This document shows, piece after piece, positions 1 to 6,478 of a stretch of 13,777 nt of DNA. This DNA is from Clostridiales bacterium (GTDB lineage: Bacteria; Bacillota; Clostridia; Saccharofermentanales; DTU023). Under the pieces are notes generated by a model that saw nothing but the letters and a program-made list of their open reading frames with translations, had not been told where the DNA came from and searched no databases. Position 1 is the first letter of the stretch, and each line of letters starts with the position of its first letter. The translations under genes were made by a program, and so were the position numbers. The stretch is from positions 1 through 13,777 of the forward strand of contig SFGY01000027.1 of the NCBI GenBank assembly GCA_004556455.1. The letters run 5' to 3'.

Positions 1-110
1 TCACCAAAGCCGGCTTCGCCGATCCCGTACTGGTAGGCACGCTGCTTTACCTGGGTTATCAGCTCTGTACGTGCCCACATAGCAAATTTTTGGATCTTGT
101 TCTTATCCAC
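1..110 (-). CDS. pglX: PglX, BREX adenine-specific DNA methyltransferase (N-terminal fragment, cut by window edge)
   Basis: Only the first 36 codons are present, read leftwards from a GTG at 108-110. The peptide begins MDKNKIQKFAMWARTELI and continues with a QRAYQYGIGEAGFG stretch. This matches the usual PglX opening, a short helical N-terminus with a K-F-A-x-W-A-R motif followed by an A-Y-x-Y-G-I segment. In type 1 BREX, PglX methylates an adenine in a non-palindromic motif to mark self DNA, and it is also needed for phage exclusion. The start is fixed by AAGGAG, which overlaps the TAA stop of brxC (125-127), with a 10-base spacer to the GTG. The intergenic gap is 14 bases, so it is co-transcribed with brxC. 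The methylase motifs lie outside the window. Identity rests on the N-terminal match plus the brxABC order. Confidence 0.85.
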   Translation of the reverse strand, partial: MDKNKIQKFAMWARTELITQVKQRAYQYGIGEAGFG

Positions 111-124
111 CTGTCCTACTCTCC

Positions 125-3100
125 TTAATTGATCTGCACCCCGTCGCAGCTTTCCAGCATCGTTATCAGCTTCTCGCGAATCGACTCCACATATTTGTCC
201 ACGTCGTCCTTGCTTTGAAGCCGTTTGGCAGCACACAGGTCATACCTACGAATCGTGGTGATCTTCCTTGCAGGAGGCTCCGACCCAAGGGGAGCTTCTT
301 CATCGTGCAGCTTTTCCATGTAGCGGCAGGTATTTTCACTGTATTTCAGCACCTGCGTGGTCATGGCATCCAATTGGGTCAGCGTGGTGGCTTCGGCTAC
401 CGTTTTGCGCTTTTCTTCAAAATATCCGTCAGCTGTCCGCAGAACATCTCCGGCATTTCTTACCTCACCAGCCAGCTGGTGAACGTCCTCCATGCAGTGA
501 CGAATGTTTTCCAGCACTTCCTCGCGCTTTATAGTCAACTGCTTGGCATACGCTGTATTGATTTTGCGAATCAGCTCCGGCAGCTCACCAATGCGAGAAT
601 AGGGGCGGGGCATGGAGAGAATGGCTGTGATATCGCCAATGGCCTTAATGGTATCAGTATCCGCCGCAAAATACTCACGCTCTCTGCTTATATCGGTAAG
701 GCATCTTTGAGCGTCATCGTACACCTCTCTCTGCGCCTTAAAGAACATTTCCACATCTTCCATATCCTCTGCGGACTCAAACAGCTCATCCTGCCGACAA
801 ACCATATTGGTGAGCAACGCAATGTTGTCCTTGCGCTGTCCAAGAATGTCCACCATCAGCCTGTATTCTGTTTCCACCTTCTCCTTTTCGGGATATGTGC
901 CCTTGGAATAGTAGTTATCCAAAAGCTTTTGGCAGTACTCCCGTTTCGCCTCAAATATCGCCAAGACATAACTATTCAAAGCATCCGCATCGGTGGGAAC
1001 ATCCATGGCATTCTTATAATCCCGCAGGAAAGCTACGCTCTTACGAATCAGTTCCTCGGGCGGGGCAACCTTGCGCACCACAATCGCCTTATCAATTTCG
1101 GATTTCTTTCGCAGATAATCCACCAACCGACGGTCGTCCTTTTCGACAACAGCACCGCCATATCGAATTTGGATCTTTTGCTGTACGACCAGCCGCGCGA
1201 CCAGTGCGGCAATGTCTATTTCTCGCCAGCCAAAGGGGAGTGCCTGGAACCTGCGCTGCACATCGCCCATTGAGATCGTACCGCCAACGCCGTTTTGGTT
1301 TTTCAGCTCCAGCCACTGGCTGATCTCATTTAGTGCTTCCTCGTTATTGGCGCCCGTTCCGGCAATGCCGATCTCCTCATATGCTCCGTTTAGGATCTCC
1401 AAAATGTCTGCATCACTGTCGGCAAACCGATTGACATAATTCAGCTTGGAATAGACACTCTCCACCAGGCTGGTCATGGCACCGTCCAGCTTTTCCTTTG
1501 CAGAACCGGATCTCTGCTCCAAGATCTCACCGTGGACATAGAACTTTCCATCAACAATGGCCTTTTCGATTAAGCTGCGGGCATGACTTTCCAGCCTCCG
1601 TGCCTCATCGTTGCGGTCCCGAATGATCCGCTGGAAGCTTTCCGGCATTTGCGAAACATTCCGCTTCTTTACATACTTGCGGATCCTCATTGCCTGCTCC
1701 AGCTCATCATAATACGGAGTATCCGCCGAGAGAACTACAATGGCCTCGTTGTTAATTTGGGATTCCATAAGAAGCCTTGCCTCTCCGCCCTCGAGGAAAT
1801 CGGCTGCCGCCGTGACAATGCGCAGCCGCATTCCACCGCAGGAGGCGCCGTTCAGCGTTTCATCGACATACTGGTCATATGCAAAATCATACCGGCCGTA
1901 CTTAAACTTTTTTGCGGGATAGATTTCACCATAGACCGTCTGGGAAATGCTTTGGACAATTTGAGCGCTGTCTACGCTGGTGTTTTTGATCTCAACAGCA
2001 ACATCCTGCTCCTCATCGGTCAGGAAGGTATAGGTATCCCCATTACGGGAGATATAGTTTTGGGTCAGCAGGCGATCCAGTGACGCCGCAATAGAGGCTC
2101 GCAGAGTGATTTTGTCGGCGTGAATATCATCGATCATCAAAATAGAGATATTCTCTATATTTGCCTTGATATCATCGATGTATCGAATCAAATACAGCAG
2201 CTTCAGCACATTGACATCCTGCTGCTCCAAGCCGTCATGGGCATCGGCGGCATTTTGGCAGCGGTCGATCACACGGCGTATGGTACTTTCCAGGAAGGTA
2301 TGCACCGTGTCATAGAATTGATAAAACGGAACCAACGCGTTTTCATCCTTATTTTCGATGCGCTGTGCCGCCTCCTGAAAGCCGGAAAGCATAGAGCGCT
2401 CGCCGCCGGAAAGGTGCTTGCCGGAGTTTCCGTGCTTGCGGATTTCGGCAAGTACCTTTTGGATGATAATAAACTGATAGGGGATGAAGGGGAAGGTTGC
2501 GCTGAACTCTTCCGCGCTGGTAAAGCCCTTAATATCAAGAATGGGATTATCAAAGACAAACAGGCTCTTTAGCCCGGAAGATTCCTTCTCATACTCCATC
2601 TTCAAAAGGCTATCTGCTTCATCCGTCTTTGCCAGTATGCGCTTTTTGATTACCTCATCAACCGACGAGGAGGACAGGCTCAAACGGGTATTAAAGCGCC
2701 CCTGAATTTTGGAAAAATCATCGCCGGTGATCTTTACGACAGAATCGATGCCCTCCTGGCTGGTCACCATGACCCATACCTTGCCCCGACACTTATCGCC
2801 GATTTCCTCTACCAGCGACTGTAGATTTATCATCAGGTCGCCGTCATCGCCGATATACTGCCCGACTTCATCCACGCAGAACAGCAGCCGGAAGTTATCC
2901 CCCTTGCTATCCACGTATTCCTTAATCTCGGAAACAAGCTGCTTAATGCTCATGTCGGCATTTTCTTCACCGTTAAACCAGTTTCTTGCTGCTGTTTCAC
3001 TCATGCCGAGAACCGACTGCATTACCTCAACGATGTCGTCCTCGAAGAAGCCGGAAGCGGAGCGGGTATCGACCCACTCCTCACCGTTGATCTCCTTAAA

Positions 3101-3646
3101 TGCCGCACGGAAGGCTTCGGTCTTACCCTGCTTATCAATAAAGCGTTCCAGCTTGGCGGTTTTCAGGTCATCCCCGTAAAACCCACAATGGTTATAGAAC
3201 ACCTTTGCAAACACCCGCAGCACTGCCGTCTTATCTTTTTTGATAGGGCCTTCAATATCAATATTGAACAGGATCGACTCGGTTGGGATGCGAACGCACC
3301 TTTCCACCATAGCATAGGTTATGGCATCATCCAGCTTGTCCTTAAAGTAATCAAGAGCCTCCCGGCCATCCACCTTTTTGTTGGAGAGCAGATAGGAAAG
3401 CATCTTTAGAAAGTGAGATTTACCGCTACCGAAAAAGCCGGAGATCCACACCCCGACCTTATCAGTCGGAATGTCGATTGCCCTCGAATAGTTATCAAAG
3501 AATGTATCGAAGCACCGCCGCAGATCCTTGGTGATGATATACTCACTTAACTCCTGCTTTAAGCTTTCTTGGTCATCCTGTGACACCTTGATAACGCCGT
3601 TAATGTCACGGTCGATATCCTTTTGGAACATATTTTGAATCTTCAT
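125..3646 (-). CDS. brxC: BrxC, BREX P-loop ATPase
   Basis: This is a 1173-residue protein of the BrxC/DUF6079-type P-loop ATPase family, close to the usual size of about 1200. The N-terminus (MKIQNMFQKDIDRDINGVIK) and the segment K-D-L-R-R-C-F-D-x-F-F are typical of the family. A Walker A motif GFFGSGKS lies at about residues 70-77, and a Walker B-like LLFCVDEVGQYI at about 254-265 is followed by a VMVTSQEG sensor-like stretch. The C-terminal half is long, helical and probably coiled-coil rich. BrxC is an essential core BREX component thought to power or organise the exclusion complex; its exact activity is not settled. The ATG at 3646 is preferred over an upstream TTG at 3661 because the intervening codons are the ribosome binding site itself (GAGGAGA, 5-6 bases from the ATG). 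It sits 24 bases after brxB and 14 bases before pglX. No disruption is visible. Confidence 0.95.
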   Translation of the reverse strand: MKIQNMFQKDIDRDINGVIKVSQDDQESLKQELSEYIITKDLRRCFDTFFDNYSRAIDIPTDKVGVWISGFFGSGKSHFLKMLSYLLSNKKVDGREALDYFKDKLDDAITYAMVERCVRIPTESILFNIDIEGPIKKDKTAVLRVFAKVFYNHCGFYGDDLKTAKLERFIDKQGKTEAFRAAFKEINGEEWVDTRSASGFFEDDIVEVMQSVLGMSETAARNWFNGEENADMSIKQLVSEIKEYVDSKGDNFRLLFCVDEVGQYIGDDGDLMINLQSLVEEIGDKCRGKVWVMVTSQEGIDSVVKITGDDFSKIQGRFNTRLSLSSSSVDEVIKKRILAKTDEADSLLKMEYEKESSGLKSLFVFDNPILDIKGFTSAEEFSATFPFIPYQFIIIQKVLAEIRKHGNSGKHLSGGERSMLSGFQEAAQRIENKDENALVPFYQFYDTVHTFLESTIRRVIDRCQNAADAHDGLEQQDVNVLKLLYLIRYIDDIKANIENISILMIDDIHADKITLRASIAASLDRLLTQNYISRNGDTYTFLTDEEQDVAVEIKNTSVDSAQIVQSISQTVYGEIYPAKKFKYGRYDFAYDQYVDETLNGASCGGMRLRIVTAAADFLEGGEARLLMESQINNEAIVVLSADTPYYDELEQAMRIRKYVKKRNVSQMPESFQRIIRDRNDEARRLESHARSLIEKAIVDGKFYVHGEILEQRSGSAKEKLDGAMTSLVESVYSKLNYVNRFADSDADILEILNGAYEEIGIAGTGANNEEALNEISQWLELKNQNGVGGTISMGDVQRRFQALPFGWREIDIAALVARLVVQQKIQIRYGGAVVEKDDRRLVDYLRKKSEIDKAIVVRKVAPPEELIRKSVAFLRDYKNAMDVPTDADALNSYVLAIFEAKREYCQKLLDNYYSKGTYPEKEKVETEYRLMVDILGQRKDNIALLTNMVCRQDELFESAEDMEDVEMFFKAQREVYDDAQRCLTDISREREYFAADTDTIKAIGDITAILSMPRPYSRIGELPELIRKINTAYAKQLTIKREEVLENIRHCMEDVHQLAGEVRNAGDVLRTADGYFEEKRKTVAEATTLTQLDAMTTQVLKYSENTCRYMEKLHDEEAPLGSEPPARKITTIRRYDLCAAKRLQSKDDVDKYVESIREKLITMLESCDGVQIN

Positions 3647-3670
3647 GCCGTCTCTCCTCAATCTATCAAT

Positions 3671-4228
3671 TTACAAAAGGTTGAACGCTCTGTAATAATG
3701 TCCGTCAAGAAATTTGCCAAACAGTCCAAGGTCCTGCCCGTTGAACGAACCCGGGTAGAACATCACAATTGGAATATCTGCAAAAAGGTGCTGCATACTG
3801 TCCAGCATCTTGTGGGAACGCATAAACGGATAAATTTTCCCGACCCCGGTAAGGAAAAGCACATCCCCGTATTCATGGGGCTCATACTTCATATATTCCA
3901 GCAATGCCTCCGGCGTCGCGATCTTTTGAAGCTGGTCGAGCAGATAGTCCTTTCCCCGTCGTTCCTCCAGCGCATCTACGGACTTCAGAACCCGTTTATC
4001 CTCCAGAAGCTTCAGGAAAATCTCATAGAGATCGCACTCCTTGATATGATACGGTGTTCCTTTTTCCTCCTTTAGCCGAGCGATAAAATCTCGGACAATG
4101 ATCTCATCAGCCGGATCGTAACAAAAAACATGGATGCCGACTTCATTGCTCAAGCCCTTGTTGGCAAGGAAGCTTTGGTCAGATATCCTGTCCCGAATTC
4201 GATCCAATTCCTGCTTTATATTCCCCAT
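3671..4228 (-). CDS. brxB: BrxB, DUF1788 BREX protein
   Basis: This is a 185-residue protein, near the normal BrxB/DUF1788 length of about 200. Diagnostic segments are the H-V-F-C-Y-D-P stretch at about residues 32-38, the LTGVGKIYPFMRSHKML block in the middle, and the C-terminal block PIVMFYPGSFNGQDLGLFG followed by HYYRAFNLL. All are strongly conserved across BrxB proteins. BrxB is a small cytoplasmic core protein of type 1 BREX with no defined catalytic activity, probably structural. The ATG at 4228 is preceded by AAGGGGG with about 8 bases of spacing. The stop of brxA lies 12 bases upstream and brxC begins 24 bases after the brxB stop, so it is the second gene of the operon. Reading frame and ends look intact. 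Confidence 0.95.
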   Translation of the reverse strand: MGNIKQELDRIRDRISDQSFLANKGLSNEVGIHVFCYDPADEIIVRDFIARLKEEKGTPYHIKECDLYEIFLKLLEDKRVLKSVDALEERRGKDYLLDQLQKIATPEALLEYMKYEPHEYGDVLFLTGVGKIYPFMRSHKMLDSMQHLFADIPIVMFYPGSFNGQDLGLFGKFLDGHYYRAFNLL

Positions 4229-4240
4229 ACCGCTGCCCCC

Positions 4241-4846
4241 TTATCTAAAGCAATTAAACGCTGCCAGTGCTTCTGTGTCGTTGTTGGCACGAATGCCATC
4301 CTCCAGCTCATCGCACAAAAACAGCGGATTCAGCCGATCTGATTTAACGGTGTCAAGCATCTGCGCTTCAACCAATACCTTGGTCAATACCTGCTTAATT
4401 TTACTGATCGTTAATTCGCTCCATCCTGCTACATCATCATTTTGCTCCTGGAGGTGGGAGAAGAAAGCATTCACATCCTTTCGTGTAAAGGAAAAATCCT
4501 GATTCTTGTACTTTTCCCCTATCACCCCAACCATAAAATCCCACACCAGCCGATTGTATCGCATCATCGCATACAAATTGATCTGCTTTGCGATTGCAAC
4601 TGGTGCTGCAGAAAGCTCCCGCCGAAGGGCATCATTATTCAATGCATCCAACCGCTTGTAACAGCTGCGAACCATCCGGGAAACTAGACGTTCGGTAGGG
4701 TACTGAAATAGATTATTCTCCGTAATCTCCTCGATAGCTGCCTCAACCGGAATGCCGTCAAGGTAGTATTTCGACGCTATGCGGATCTCATAAAAGAGAA
4801 ACTGCTCCGCCGTAATGGTTCCACTGTATACCTGTGATCGCTCCAT
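4241..4846 (-). CDS. brxA: BrxA, DUF1819 BREX protein
   Basis: This is a 201-residue protein of the DUF1819/BrxA family, a helical protein described as NusB-like and linked to nucleic acid binding. The N-terminus MERSQVYSGTITAEQFLFYE fits the family pattern of a short lead, Y-S-x-x-x-T/L, then FLFYE. A central YNRLVWDFMVGVIGEKY block is also typical. The ATG at 4846 is chosen because GGAG lies 6 bases before it. A TTG 21 bases upstream (4867) is in frame but would place the ribosome binding site inside the gene. This is the first gene of the BREX operon: a strong promoter lies about 65-95 bases upstream, and brxB follows after 12 bases. Role in BREX: core or near-core component, biochemical function uncertain. 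Confidence 0.93.
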   Translation of the reverse strand: MERSQVYSGTITAEQFLFYEIRIASKYYLDGIPVEAAIEEITENNLFQYPTERLVSRMVRSCYKRLDALNNDALRRELSAAPVAIAKQINLYAMMRYNRLVWDFMVGVIGEKYKNQDFSFTRKDVNAFFSHLQEQNDDVAGWSELTISKIKQVLTKVLVEAQMLDTVKSDRLNPLFLCDELEDGIRANNDTEALAAFNCFR

Positions 4847-4910
4847 ATATTTCTCCGTTCGACGCAAAGTCCTTGCTCATTTGACCATTAGATACAAATT
4901 CACATAATGC

Positions 4911-4940
4911 ATTATACCACAATTTTTGATATATTGCCAA
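4911..4940 (-). promoter_or_regulatory. Predicted sigma-A promoter of the BREX operon
   Basis: On the minus strand a -35 box TTGGCA (4935-4940, five of six consensus bases) is followed by an 18-base spacer and a perfect TATAAT -10 box (4911-4916). TGG directly precedes the -10, giving an extended -10. Transcription would start near 4904, leaving a 5' leader of about 58 bases before brxA. This suggests the BREX genes have their own promoter, separate from the ATPase gene upstream. Confidence 0.75.
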
Positions 4941-4946
4941 TAATTA

Positions 4947-4978
4947 CGGCAAACAAGCCGCATTTTTTGCAAAAATGC
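4947..4978. repeat. Two adjoining inverted repeats upstream of the BREX promoter
   Basis: The stretch holds CGGC-aaacaa-GCCG (4947-4960) sharing its last base with GCATTTTT-tgc-AAAAATGC (4960-4978), an 8-base perfect inverted repeat. Both lie just upstream of the -35 box of the BREX promoter, the classical place for an activator or repressor site. Alternatives: the CGGC/GCCG stem followed by a T-run on the plus strand resembles a short, weak terminator, although no plus-strand gene ends here; on the minus strand it could help end transcription of the ATPase gene. Confidence 0.4.
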
Positions 4979-5131
4979 CATTTTCAAAGAGACCGCCGCC
5001 TTTTCATCACAAAGGGTGCTCTTTCCTTTGACATTTTAGCACTTGCTATTATGATTATGAGCTTGATCGCTATCCCATAGTACGGACTTATATCGCGCCG
5101 CAGCCCTATCCCATGTCTCCGCCACCTGCCA

Positions 5132-6034
5132 TCACTCAAACAGCTCCCGGTGCTGCTTGAAAAAGCGGTAATAGAGCTTCGTGTTCTCCAGCTCCCACCA
5201 GCTTTGCACCTGCGCCGGTGCAGCGTCCAGATTATAGATGCGGGCATTATTCATGGCAAGCAGAAAAGGGGAGTGGGTCGCGATGATAAACTGGCAGCCG
5301 CAATACCTTGCCAGCTGCTCCAGCATCGCCGCCAGCTCCTGCTGCCTCTTCGGTGATAGGCTGTTTTCCGGCTCGTCCAGACAGTACAGCCGGTCGTTTT
5401 TCAGTCGTTCGTCAAAGTATCGCAGCGCGGTTTCGCCGTTGCTGTTCAATTTGACCTCCTCCCCGGCGACCCGGCGGATGAACTGCTTTCGCGAAACGGA
5501 CCGGCTTCTTGCCAAAAGCTGCATCCTGACGGTATCGTAGTCCTCCATCCCGCGGAATTTGACGGTGTTGCCGTACCGCAGCGTCCCCCATTGATCCCGG
5601 GCCTCCTCCCGGCATTCCCCGATCTCATCGTTATTGGTGCGGACGGTCAGCATATAATCAAAAACATCATTACTGGTGATGATCCGGCTGCCATCCGGGA
5701 CGGTGTGCCGGAACCCCTCCTCGTCAAAAGCCATTTCATAGCGGCAGGCGTCCACATAGGCCTTCACCATCTCGCCGGAATTAAAGGGTGCGATCCGGTT
5801 CAGCTTCAGCTTTTCCGCAATCAGATTAAGCAGGGTGCTTTTGCCGGAGCCGTTGCCCCCGTAAAGGATGGTCGTTTTTTGGAAGTAAAGCTCCCGTAGC
5901 CCCCTTGCGGGGAATAGCCGGCAGGGATACGGGTTATCCACAAAGCCGGCACAGTCCCGGGTTTCGCAGATGCGCCCCATGATAAGCTCTTCCTCCTGCT
6001 CCGCATCGGGCAGCGTAAACCGTTCCAGATACAT
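5132..6034 (-). CDS. Stand-alone ABC/AAA_21-type ATPase (COG3910-like)
   Basis: This 300-residue cytoplasmic ATPase carries all the motifs of an ABC/SMC-like ATPase head: Walker A GGNGSGKST at residues 59-67, a signature-like NSNGETAL at 197-204, Walker B LYCLDEPENSLSP at 216-228 with the catalytic Glu at 221, and an H-loop THSPFLLAM with His254. It lacks membrane segments and a coiled-coil insert, and matches the short 'predicted ATPase' type (COG3910, AAA_21). Such proteins occur both as housekeeping orphans and as ATP-sensing parts of defence modules. No OLD-type nuclease domain is fused and no clear effector partner lies directly next to it. The ATG at 6034 has a near-perfect AAGGAGG seven bases upstream; longer in-frame starts up to 6145 lack one. 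It ends about 285 bases before brxA and is probably transcribed separately from BREX. Confidence 0.85.
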   Translation of the reverse strand: MYLERFTLPDAEQEEELIMGRICETRDCAGFVDNPYPCRLFPARGLRELYFQKTTILYGGNGSGKSTLLNLIAEKLKLNRIAPFNSGEMVKAYVDACRYEMAFDEEGFRHTVPDGSRIITSNDVFDYMLTVRTNNDEIGECREEARDQWGTLRYGNTVKFRGMEDYDTVRMQLLARSRSVSRKQFIRRVAGEEVKLNSNGETALRYFDERLKNDRLYCLDEPENSLSPKRQQELAAMLEQLARYCGCQFIIATHSPFLLAMNNARIYNLDAAPAQVQSWWELENTKLYYRFFKQHRELFE

Positions 6035-6071
6035 GAGATCCCCTCCTTGCAATATGCTGGTTTCTCTGCCC

Positions 6072-6077
6072 AGTATA
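6072..6077 (-). promoter_or_regulatory. Extended -10 promoter of the ATPase gene, no -35
   Basis: TATACT preceded by TGC forms an extended -10 on the minus strand, giving a start near 6065 and a leader of about 31 bases before the ATPase ATG. No -35 consensus is seen at 17 or 18 bases spacing; that position is occupied by the inverted repeat 6086-6109, suggesting control by a DNA-binding protein. Confidence 0.5.
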
Positions 6078-6085
6078 GCAAACGT

Positions 6086-6109
6086 CCCTGTACATGGGCT
6101 TGTACAGGG
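6086..6109. promoter_or_regulatory. Perfect 9-base inverted repeat (putative operator)
   Basis: CCCTGTACA and TGTACAGGG form perfect arms separated by six bases (TGGGCT). The element covers the -35 region of the extended -10 promoter of the ATPase gene, as expected for an operator. Read as RNA, it would also form a stable hairpin, but no T-run follows on either strand, so a terminator is unlikely. No regulator gene that would bind it is visible in the window. Confidence 0.55.
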
Positions 6110-6177
6110 GCTGCTGTGTTGTGGCCAAACATGTGCTTTGGTCATTCAATGGCTGGCGCTCAAATAACACAGCCTGA

Positions 6178-6387
6178 TTCATCATCAGACCTCCCTTCGA
6201 GCAGGTTCAAGAAGCATTAGAAAAATTGCTTGTCGATGTAGTTGCGGACCCGTTACTGCTGGATTCTGTCAGCGAGAGTGAATATCCGACTATATATGAG
6301 GACGCATTTTCCAAGTATGTGGTGGATGAAAGCTGTCTATTTCAATATGCAGCACGCAGAGCCGTTGATAAAGAAGGAACTGATTAG
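6178..6387 (+). pseudogene. C-terminal relic of an AbiEi/DUF6577-like protein
   Basis: A plus-strand frame opens after a stop at 6175-6177 and runs to TAG at 6385-6387. From about 6199 it reads as a real protein tail: EQVQEALEKLLVDVVADPLL, then YPTIYEDAFSKYVVDES, then an F-Q-Y-A-A-R-R motif. The pattern L-E-K-L-L-V-D, a following Y-x-x-I-Y-x-x-A-F, and a terminal Y-A-x-R-R resembles the C-terminus of winged-helix AbiEi/DUF6577-type antitoxin-like proteins, as I recall the family. There is no start codon, no ribosome binding site and no N-terminal domain, and no nucleotidyltransferase toxin (AbiEii) follows. I read it as debris of a lost toxin-antitoxin or similar gene. The family assignment is tentative; the coding character of the frame is more certain. 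Confidence 0.4.
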
Positions 6388-6478
6388 AGAGAACACAAAC
6401 ATCACATTACGAACAAAGAGGTAACTCTTTCCGGCTGCATCGGTTCGTTGCACCTGCTCATTGGCCTCTACGCAAATG
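6388..6478. other. Non-coding gap between the relic and the membrane-protein gene
   Basis: This spacer lies between the TAG of the relic and the stop of the membrane-protein gene. The two converge here, but I see no convincing hairpin-plus-T-run terminator. With 6035-6177, it leaves about 440 bases without an intact gene, containing only the ATPase promoter, the inverted repeat, a short reading frame with a good ribosome binding site (6182 downwards) and the relic. Confidence 0.4.

Noticed and set aside
215..1273. 352-codon plus-strand open frame
   Set aside because: It lies fully antisense to brxC, has no ribosome binding site and its translation resembles no protein; it is a shadow of the brxC coding sequence.
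3647..3661. Upstream TTG start for brxC
   Set aside because: The extra five codons contain the ribosome binding site for the ATG at 3646.
4847..4867. Upstream TTG start for brxA
   Set aside because: The GGAG that serves the ATG at 4846 lies inside this extension, and family N-termini fit the shorter form.
5036..5050. CIRCE-like TTAGCACT motif
   Set aside because: The matching GAGTGCTAA arm with a nine-base spacer is missing; only a five-base TAGCA/TGCTA palindrome is present.
4984..5247. 87-codon minus-strand frame in the gap after the ATPase
   Set aside because: Most of it is an out-of-frame reading of the ATPase 3' end; the remaining tail (MSKERAPFVMKRRRSL) has no ribosome binding site.
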